The position numbers and the translations under genes are program-made. Of a stretch of 35,752 nt of DNA, positions 30,253 through 35,752 are shown in pieces. Location: positions 1-35,752 of the forward strand of contig NZ_NGJT01000020.1 in the NCBI RefSeq assembly GCF_003950315.1, read 5' to 3'. This DNA comes from Vagococcus bubulae. Its GTDB lineage: Bacteria; Bacillota; Bacilli; Lactobacillales; Vagococcaceae. The notes under the pieces were generated by a model. That model ran no database searches. It was not told the origin of the DNA and saw only the letters and a list, made by a program, of their open reading frames with translations. Within the stretch, counting starts at the first letter, position 1. Each line of letters starts with the position of its first letter.

Positions 30253-30600
30253 ATGTCAAATAATATTTATGATAGTGCCAACCAAATTGAACGTGAAATT
30301 CGCCAAATGGATGAATTTTTAGCATTAAGTGAAGCGTTTGATGCAGTGAAAGCAAACGAAGAAGCGTTTGAATTATTCAAAGCGTTTCAAGAATTACAAA
30401 TGACATTGCAACAAAAACAAATGCAAGGTGAAGAATTTTCTGACGAAGATGCTCAAAAAGCACAAGAAATGGCAGAAAAAGTTCAAGAAGAAGCATTGAT
30501 TCAAGATTTAATGCAAAAAGAACAAGCATTTAGCATGATTGTTAATGACTTAAACCGCATCATTATGCAACCAGTTCAAGATTTATATACGTTAGACTAA
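30253..30600 (+). CDS. YlbF/YmcA-family protein, YheA-like
   Basis: This 115-residue helical protein belongs to the YlbF/YmcA (DUF964) family, small cytoplasmic proteins. It shows the family pattern of a long helical hairpin: [19 protein letters not shown] at the start and [16 protein letters not shown] at the end. It is rich in Gln, Glu and Met. In Bacillus subtilis, YlbF and YmcA with YaaT form the Y-complex that helps RNase Y; the YheA branch is less studied. In that species yheA also lies near yhaO-yhaN-yhaM, matching the order here. A strong aaaggag precedes ATG 30253, and a terminator follows. Confidence 0.87.
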   Translation: MSNNIYDSANQIEREIRQMDEFLALSEAFDAVKANEEAFELFKAFQELQMTLQQKQMQGEEFSDEDAQKAQEMAEKVQEEALIQDLMQKEQAFSMIVNDLNRIIMQPVQDLYTLD

Positions 30601-30614
30601 TCGACACAATAATG

Positions 30615-30652
30615 GGTGGTTAAGCAAGGAGCTTAACCACCTATATTTTTTA
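30615..30652 (+). terminator. Terminator after the YheA-like gene
   Basis: Stem gggtggttaagc / gcttaaccacct (one G-U pair) around aagga, followed by a T-rich run. Confidence 0.88.
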
Positions 30653-30702
30653 TAGAACTTATTCTTATTAATCATTATGAATAGTTAAAAGGAGTGTGGC
30701 AC

Positions 30703-31917
30703 ATGAAATTTATTCATATGGCAGATTTACATATCGATCAACCTTTTTCTGGTATTACAACAGAAGATGTAACCTTTCAAAAAGAGATACAGAAAATAAA
30801 TTATAAAGTATTTGAAACAATTGTCGATGATTGTATTAAGGAATCAGTTGACTTCTTATTAATCGTTGGCGATACGTTTCATCAAGCAACGTCATCTATC
30901 TACACACAAAAATTCTTGATGGATCAGTTTAAACGTCTAGAGAAACAACATATTAAAGTCATCATGTCTTTTGGAAATCATGATTATTATACAAAAAATC
31001 GTTATTGGTTTGAATGGCCCGAAAACGTGGTATTGTTTGACAAAGAAGAGGTAACAACTCATGTTTTACAACTGAAAAATGGGCAAAGTGTCTCCATTAG
31101 TGGTTTTTCATATGAACACCAATGGATTACAGCCAATAAAGCATTAGAGTACCCAAATAGAAGTAATGAAACAGATTATCACATCGGTTTTTATCACGGT
31201 GAGGTAGCTCAAGAAGGAAAATATGCCCCATTTCGTTTATCTGATTTAAAATCAACGTATGATTATTGGGCATTAGGACATATTCATAAGACAGAAGAGT
31301 TAATGGATAAGCCGTTAACTATTTACCCAGGAACTCCCCAAGGACATACGAGAAAAGAACGACAAACGAAAGGTGTCAGCTTGGTGGAAGTAAATGGCTC
31401 TAGCGTGTCTCAAAGATTTATCGAGGTAAGCAAAGCAACATGGGTGCAACAAGACATTTCATTGAAAGAAACAACGCGAGCAGACCAATTAACAAAAATT
31501 GAAAAAGAAATCATGGCAGCAAAATACATGAAAGAAGTAACTTTATTAGTCGTGAAATTAAGCCCATCTTCTGAAGAGGGGTTAAGCGAGTTGCTTCTAA
31601 ATAAAGAAGAGATGCTAGGATACCTTCAACGCCAATTGTTGAGAAAAACATCCTATTATATTTGGTTAGTGGATATTGTCATTGAACCAATTGAGATGGA
31701 TCAACTTATTATGGGATTTGATTCAAGTTTAGTCGATGATTTAGCACAACACTTTTTAAATCGTAATGAATTTTATGATGTGGCAAAAGATATTGTGCAA
31801 CAGCCAGTCATTGGGGCAAATATTGCATTTGATGAAGAAGACATCACACGTATTGTTGAAGAAAGTAGCCAGTTGGTGAAAGACAAAATGATTTTTAAAA
31901 ATGGAGTAGGCCAATGA
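30703..31917 (+). CDS. yhaO: YhaO, SbcD-like DNA-repair exonuclease (metallophosphoesterase)
   Basis: A 404-residue calcineurin-like phosphoesterase. Metal-binding motifs appear in order: D8-x-H10 (ADLHID), GDxxH at 56-60 (GDTFH), GNHD at 91-94, a histidine in YHGEVAQ and GHIH later. The C-terminal ~150 residues are the capping and partner-binding part. It pairs with the next gene as an SbcCD/Rad50-Mre11-like nuclease-ATPase. I use ATG 30703, with aaaggag at 8-nt spacing; GTG 30694 is in frame but overlaps that site. The stop overlaps the start of the next gene by 4 nt (ATGA), implying coupled translation. Confidence 0.92.
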   Translation: MKFIHMADLHIDQPFSGITTEDVTFQKEIQKINYKVFETIVDDCIKESVDFLLIVGDTFHQATSSIYTQKFLMDQFKRLEKQHIKVIMSFGNHDYYTKNRYWFEWPENVVLFDKEEVTTHVLQLKNGQSVSISGFSYEHQWITANKALEYPNRSNETDYHIGFYHGEVAQEGKYAPFRLSDLKSTYDYWALGHIHKTEELMDKPLTIYPGTPQGHTRKERQTKGVSLVEVNGSSVSQRFIEVSKATWVQQDISLKETTRADQLTKIEKEIMAAKYMKEVTLLVVKLSPSSEEGLSELLLNKEEMLGYLQRQLLRKTSYYIWLVDIVIEPIEMDQLIMGFDSSLVDDLAQHFLNRNEFYDVAKDIVQQPVIGANIAFDEEDITRIVEESSQLVKDKMIFKNGVGQ

Positions 31918-34682
31918 AAATAAGACGATTATATATTAATGGATTTGGAAAATTTAATAATCAAGTATTTAATTTAAAAGAAGATAATCAGCTCATTTTT
32001 GGTGATAATGAATCAGGAAAATCAACGCTGTATCATTTTATACGCACCATTTTATTTGGATTTCCTAAAAAACGTGAAATGACACGTGATTTTGCACCAG
32101 TAGAAGGCGCAACATATGGTGGTCATTTAATTATTGATCATCCAGTTCATGGGGAAGTTTATGTTGAGCGATTTAAAGAAAAAAATAAAGGACAAGCGTA
32201 TGTGCGCCTTGAAGATGGCCAAGTAGGAGATGAACGACTCTTAACAACTATTTTATCGCCCTTAACACGAGAAGTATTTGATGAAGTGTTTAGCTTCCAA
32301 CAAGAACAATTAGTTGAACTAAATGAGTTAAATGAAGTGAGATTACAACGCTTATTATTAACAGTTGGATTAACTGGTAGTGAACGATTAACGGCCATAT
32401 CAAATGACTTTTTAAAAGATCGACAACAACTATACAAACCTTCTGGACGAATTCCGTTATTAAACCAGCAATTAAAAGAATTTAATCGTCTAGAGCAAAG
32501 CATTCGTTTGGTAGAGGAGCAAGAACAAACTTACCGAAATAAATGGAATCGACGAATAGAGTTAGAAGAATTACTGGAAAAAGACCGTAAAGAATTGGAA
32601 GATAGTCATTCTTTAGAAAAAACATTGTTAGAACAACAAAAATATTTTCCATTATACACTGAATGGCAAACGTTAAATAGTGAAACTGGTGGCAAAAAAG
32701 AAAAAGATGCGGCGGCAACTACAACCGTTAAAAGTGTATCAGATGCCTTGCAGGAATATCGTTTCTTAACGAAAAAAGAAACAGAACTATTAGAAAATCA
32801 AAGTGAAATTATTCAAGATATCACCCCAGCTGTTCAGTTTTACCTTGAAAATCAAGAGTTGTTTGAACAATTATTAGACGATCAATTAAGTGTTCAATCG
32901 ATTAGTGAGCGTCAAGACGTGATGCAACAGCAACTAGAAGCTTATACATCAAATAAAAAAGAATTATATGAGAAATATCGATTGTCAGATGCATTACTTG
33001 ATGTGGTGATTGAAGAAAAAGAAGAAACCTCTCTAAAAGAATTAGCAGAAGTTGAAGAAGAATTACTTCGTAAACAAGTCATATTATCAAACGAACAAAG
33101 TCGATTATCGATTCGTCAACGTAACTTGGATAAAGAATTATCTAAATCAGAAAATCAGTTGGCTATTCCTTCTGCATCAGTTGATGAGGAACCGTTAGAA
33201 GACAGTCCATTTTTTGACTCATTCACGATAAAAATGTTCTCAGGTCTTTCGATTGCGATTGCTATCATGATGCTACTGCTAGCCATTGTATTAGGTGTAT
33301 CATGGTTGTATGTGGTTGTCGTGGTTTTTACAGGGTTAGGCGTTTACGGTTTGATGAACGCTTCTAAAGCACCAAAACCTTTATCGGTGACACCGGAAGA
33401 GGCTAAATCATTGTATAAACAACAATTAGGTGAAGCCGATCAATTAGCCAGTGAGTTACATGAATTAGAAAAAGAACTGGCAAGTTTTGAAGAGCAAGAA
33501 GCATTAGTGAAAAAACAAAAAGAACAATGGGCAACAGCATATGGTTTTCCGATTAATGAAACAGTTTCGATGTGGTTAACCACACTACCTGTTTTCAGTC
33601 AGCTACGCGACATTCAAAAAAATGAACAAGAGATGCAACAACAACTTGAAACCATTGATAAAGCGATTAGTTCTTATAAAAAGTCTCTTTCTTTTGCTAA
33701 AGAATGGATTCCTTTAGAAGGGAAAAGTATTCGTGATAGTTTCAAAGAAGTTAAACAGTTTGTTGAAACACAAAAAGAAGCGATTAATCGTTTAGAAGGT
33801 AGCGAAACAAGCAATATTCAAAGTGAGCTATCCTCTATTCGACATCAAAAAACATCTTGCCAACAGTTGATTAATCAATTAATTAATCAACATGAGTCGA
33901 CACCAATTGATGTCGCAAAAGAATGGTTGAATCATCAAGAACAGCTAAATCAAAATGCTAAACGATTAGGTGAGTTAGAGAACCAGTTAGATCATGTCTT
34001 TGATTTAACAAAAGAGTACAAATTACTTTCAATTAATCGTGAAGTGATGAAAATAAAAGAACTCCAAGATAATCTTAAAGATAAACAACGAGACTATCAA
34101 ACAGAGTGGCAACAAATTGATTATGATATGAAGCAAATGGAAAAAAATGGGTCACTAGATGATTTGAGGCAAGAAAGAGCCACTCAATTAGCAAGAATTG
34201 AGGAAATGACAGAACAGTGGCTAACGTTGCGTTTTTCTGAAGAACTGGTTCAACGATTGTTCCAATATTTATCAGACCAACAATTACCAACATTGTTGGG
34301 GACTGTAACAGGGTATTTCAATTTATTGACGAATAAGAAATATCATAAGGTGTTGGTAAAAGAAGGCCAATTGCTAGTAGTAGATACAACCCAACATTCC
34401 TGGACAATTGATCAATTGTCTACTGGGACAAAAGATCAGTTATATATGGCATTTCGTTTAGCCTTTATTCATTTACACAGTGAAGATTATGGCTCACCAA
34501 TTATTATAGATGATGGTTGGTTGCATTTTGACGATTCTCGTAAAGCAACATTGTTTAAATTGTTGGATATGTTAGGTAAAGATAATCAAGTTATTTGTTT
34601 AACGTCGGATAAGACTATGAGAGAGTATTTTAAAACAAAAGATCAATCTGTTTTGGTTATTGGAGAGGAAGAAACAGCATGA
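31914..34682 (+). CDS. yhaN: YhaN, SbcC/Rad50-like AAA ATPase with a membrane-spanning hairpin
   Basis: A 922-residue SMC-like ATPase. Walker A GDNESGKST (30-38) follows the usual beta start (LYINGFGKFNN), and LTREVFDEVFSFQQEQL resembles Rad50/SbcC heads. Long coiled coils follow (~175-420 and ~500-780). The C-terminal head has the signature QLSTGTKDQLYMAFRLAF and Walker B PIIIDDGWLHFDD. Unlike SbcC, two adjacent hydrophobic helices (~440-482, SIAIAIMMLLLAIVLGVSWLY) sit at the coiled-coil apex in place of the zinc hook, as known for YhaN proteins; this suggests membrane tethering. It should work with YhaO on DNA ends. Both neighbours overlap it by 4 nt. Confidence 0.92.
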   Translation: MKIRRLYINGFGKFNNQVFNLKEDNQLIFGDNESGKSTLYHFIRTILFGFPKKREMTRDFAPVEGATYGGHLIIDHPVHGEVYVERFKEKNKGQAYVRLEDGQVGDERLLTTILSPLTREVFDEVFSFQQEQLVELNELNEVRLQRLLLTVGLTGSERLTAISNDFLKDRQQLYKPSGRIPLLNQQLKEFNRLEQSIRLVEEQEQTYRNKWNRRIELEELLEKDRKELEDSHSLEKTLLEQQKYFPLYTEWQTLNSETGGKKEKDAAATTTVKSVSDALQEYRFLTKKETELLENQSEIIQDITPAVQFYLENQELFEQLLDDQLSVQSISERQDVMQQQLEAYTSNKKELYEKYRLSDALLDVVIEEKEETSLKELAEVEEELLRKQVILSNEQSRLSIRQRNLDKELSKSENQLAIPSASVDEEPLEDSPFFDSFTIKMFSGLSIAIAIMMLLLAIVLGVSWLYVVVVVFTGLGVYGLMNASKAPKPLSVTPEEAKSLYKQQLGEADQLASELHELEKELASFEEQEALVKKQKEQWATAYGFPINETVSMWLTTLPVFSQLRDIQKNEQEMQQQLETIDKAISSYKKSLSFAKEWIPLEGKSIRDSFKEVKQFVETQKEAINRLEGSETSNIQSELSSIRHQKTSCQQLINQLINQHESTPIDVAKEWLNHQEQLNQNAKRLGELENQLDHVFDLTKEYKLLSINREVMKIKELQDNLKDKQRDYQTEWQQIDYDMKQMEKNGSLDDLRQERATQLARIEEMTEQWLTLRFSEELVQRLFQYLSDQQLPTLLGTVTGYFNLLTNKKYHKVLVKEGQLLVVDTTQHSWTIDQLSTGTKDQLYMAFRLAFIHLHSEDYGSPIIIDDGWLHFDDSRKATLFKLLDMLGKDNQVICLTSDKTMREYFKTKDQSVLVIGEEETA

Positions 34683-35620
34683 AAAAATTAAGAGAGCTTT
34701 CTGTAGATGAAACATTCGAAGCATTTGTCTTATTAAAAACAGCAGACGTTCGAGTGGCAAGAAATGGGAAAAAATTCATCGCGTTTACATTCCAAGACAA
34801 TTCCGGCACGATAGATGGTAAGTATTGGGGAGCATCAGAAGAAGACATTGAGCAATTTACGACGGGTAAAGTGGTATTTTTAAATGGTAAACGTGAGTTG
34901 TATCAAAATATGCCGCAAGTCAAAATTCTTCATATGCGCCTAGCTAAAAATGATGAACCCATTGATCCATCATTATATATGGAAAAAGCACCGATTGATA
35001 TTGATGAAATGAAGCAGGAATTTAATGATTACTTATTAGATATTACTCAAGCCAAATGGCATCGTATTGTGCGTCATATTTTTAGTAAGTATCAAAAAGA
35101 ATTTTTTGAATTTCCAGCAGCAAAACGAAATCATCATGCGTTTGCAGGAGGATTAGCATTTCATACGTTAACCATGTTACGCTTAGCAAAAGCTGTATCG
35201 CAAGAATACACAGAACTAAATCCGTCTTTGTTATATGCGGGTGTTATGTTGCATGACTTGGGGAAAGTACATGAACTTTCAGGCCCTGTTGCAACAGAAT
35301 ACACACTAGCGGGAAATTTATTGGGACATATTGTGATGATTGATGAAGAGATAACAAAAGCTTGTTTAGAACTAAACATTTCTGAACTGGATGAAGAGGT
35401 ACTCGTTCTTAAGCATGTTGTATTAGCACATCATGGATTACTGGAGTATGGTTCACCTGTTAGACCTAAAGTTATGGAAGCAGAAGTATTGCATCATTTA
35501 GATAATTTAGATGCGTCAATGCAGATGATGTTAGGGTCGTTAAAACAAGTAAATCCTGGAGAGTACACTGAACGTATTTTTGGATTAGACAATCGTAATT
35601 TTTATTTACCAAATATTTAA
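34679..35620 (+). CDS. yhaM: YhaM, 3'-5' exoribonuclease
   Basis: This 313-residue nuclease has an N-terminal OB-fold (~10-95; TFEAFVLLKTADVRVARNGK, FTFQDNSGTIDGKYW) that binds nucleic acid, and a C-terminal HD domain. The HD domain shows H-x-F in HHAFAGGLAFHT, the H192-D193 pair in MLHDLGKVHEL, and later HHG in VVLAHHGLLEYGSP. YhaM removes short 3' overhangs from RNA, and also degrades DNA in vitro, with Mn2+. It overlaps yhaN by 4 nt (ATGA), so yhaO-yhaN-yhaM form one coupled operon. Length matches the family and no key residue is missing. Confidence 0.94.
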   Translation: MKKLRELSVDETFEAFVLLKTADVRVARNGKKFIAFTFQDNSGTIDGKYWGASEEDIEQFTTGKVVFLNGKRELYQNMPQVKILHMRLAKNDEPIDPSLYMEKAPIDIDEMKQEFNDYLLDITQAKWHRIVRHIFSKYQKEFFEFPAAKRNHHAFAGGLAFHTLTMLRLAKAVSQEYTELNPSLLYAGVMLHDLGKVHELSGPVATEYTLAGNLLGHIVMIDEEITKACLELNISELDEEVLVLKHVVLAHHGLLEYGSPVRPKVMEAEVLHHLDNLDASMQMMLGSLKQVNPGEYTERIFGLDNRNFYLPNI

Positions 35621-35625
35621 AAAAA

Positions 35626-35643
35626 GAGGCTGACCCAAAAGTC
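35626..35643. repeat. Possible dispersed repeat fragment (gaggctgacccaaaagtc)
   Basis: Right after the yhaM stop is gaggctgacccaaaagtc, reminiscent of the gaggctgggacaaaa-type sequences scattered near terminators in enterococci and relatives. Only one copy is in the window, so it cannot be shown to repeat here. Confidence 0.3.
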
Positions 35644-35656
35644 TACCAAAAAAGAG

Positions 35657-35697
35657 TAAAAGGAACAAAATTATTTTTGATTTTGTTCCTTTTTTTG
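35657..35697 (+). terminator. Terminator of the yhaO-yhaN-yhaM operon
   Basis: Stem aaaggaacaaaat / attttgttccttt, an AT-rich loop and a long T-run. Confidence 0.9.
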
Positions 35698-35752
35698 ACG
35701 AAAAAAATAGCACTTTCCTTTATAATTAAGGTGTCTAACCAAATAAAAAGGA
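35695..35752 (+). promoter_or_regulatory. Probable leader of a gene beyond the window edge
   Basis: ttgacg (35695-35700) and tataat (35721-35726) flank a 20-bp gap, longer than usual (tttata at 35719 would give 18). The window ends in aaaaagga, which looks like a ribosome binding site. The gene itself is not visible. Confidence 0.35.

Overview
The window is a low-GC Firmicutes chromosome segment. Gene content and style point to the order Lactobacillales, closest to Enterococcus/Vagococcus: a tRNA run behind an rRNA operon, ctsR-clpC without mcsA/mcsB, cydABCD, a 383-residue NapA-type antiporter, a PcsB-like CHAP protein, an LPXTG surface protein and a yheA-yhaO-yhaN-yhaM block. Genus is an inference; no 16S sequence is present. 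Nearly all genes read rightward; the exceptions are two genes at 26.4-27.9 kb and one very small candidate ORF at 18.5 kb.

Layout. (1) 1-1290: 3' end of 23S rRNA, 5S rRNA and eleven tRNA genes (Asn, Ser, Glu, Asp, Phe, Tyr, Trp, His, Gln, Cys, Leu), closed by a terminator. (2) 1.3-4.4 kb: CtsR operator, ctsR and clpC (protein quality control). (3) 4.4-8.0 kb: two U32-family proteins resembling the TrhP1/TrhP2 tRNA-uridine hydroxylation pair, then glutathione reductase. (4) 8.0-14.0 kb: cydABCD, encoding cytochrome bd oxidase and its thiol-exporting ABC transporter, behind a strong promoter. (5) 14.1-18.6 kb: an unrecognised 753-residue coiled-coil protein with an acidic Asp/Glu/Tyr repeat tract, a NapA-type antiporter, and a Frm2-like nitroreductase whose promoter lies in a perfect inverted repeat. 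(6) 18.6-24.6 kb: a cell-envelope/accessory stretch with a secreted coiled-coil plus CHAP hydrolase, two unknown small proteins around a MazG-like pyrophosphohydrolase, an LPXTG protein built of about seven three-helix GA-module-like repeats, and a coupled single-pass membrane protein. (7) 24.6-26.4 kb: a proline T-box leader and a short archaeal/eukaryotic-type prolyl-tRNA synthetase. (8) 26.4-30.2 kb: a histidine phosphatase and an RluD-type pseudouridine synthase on the minus strand, divergent from a class A penicillin-binding protein. (9) 30.2 kb to the end: yheA-like gene, then yhaO, yhaN and yhaM with 4-nt start/stop overlaps (nuclease and DNA-repair-like functions), a terminator, and what looks like the leader of a further gene cut off by the window edge.

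Most of the window is ordinary core genome. I saw no transposase, integrase, CRISPR array or clear defence system. The parts most worth a second look are the GA-like surface protein and its coupled membrane partner, the acidic coiled-coil protein, the short ProRS under T-box control, the palindromic nitroreductase promoter, and a 17-codon minus-strand ORF with a near-ideal ribosome binding site. Protein functions rest on motif recognition by eye; no database search was run.
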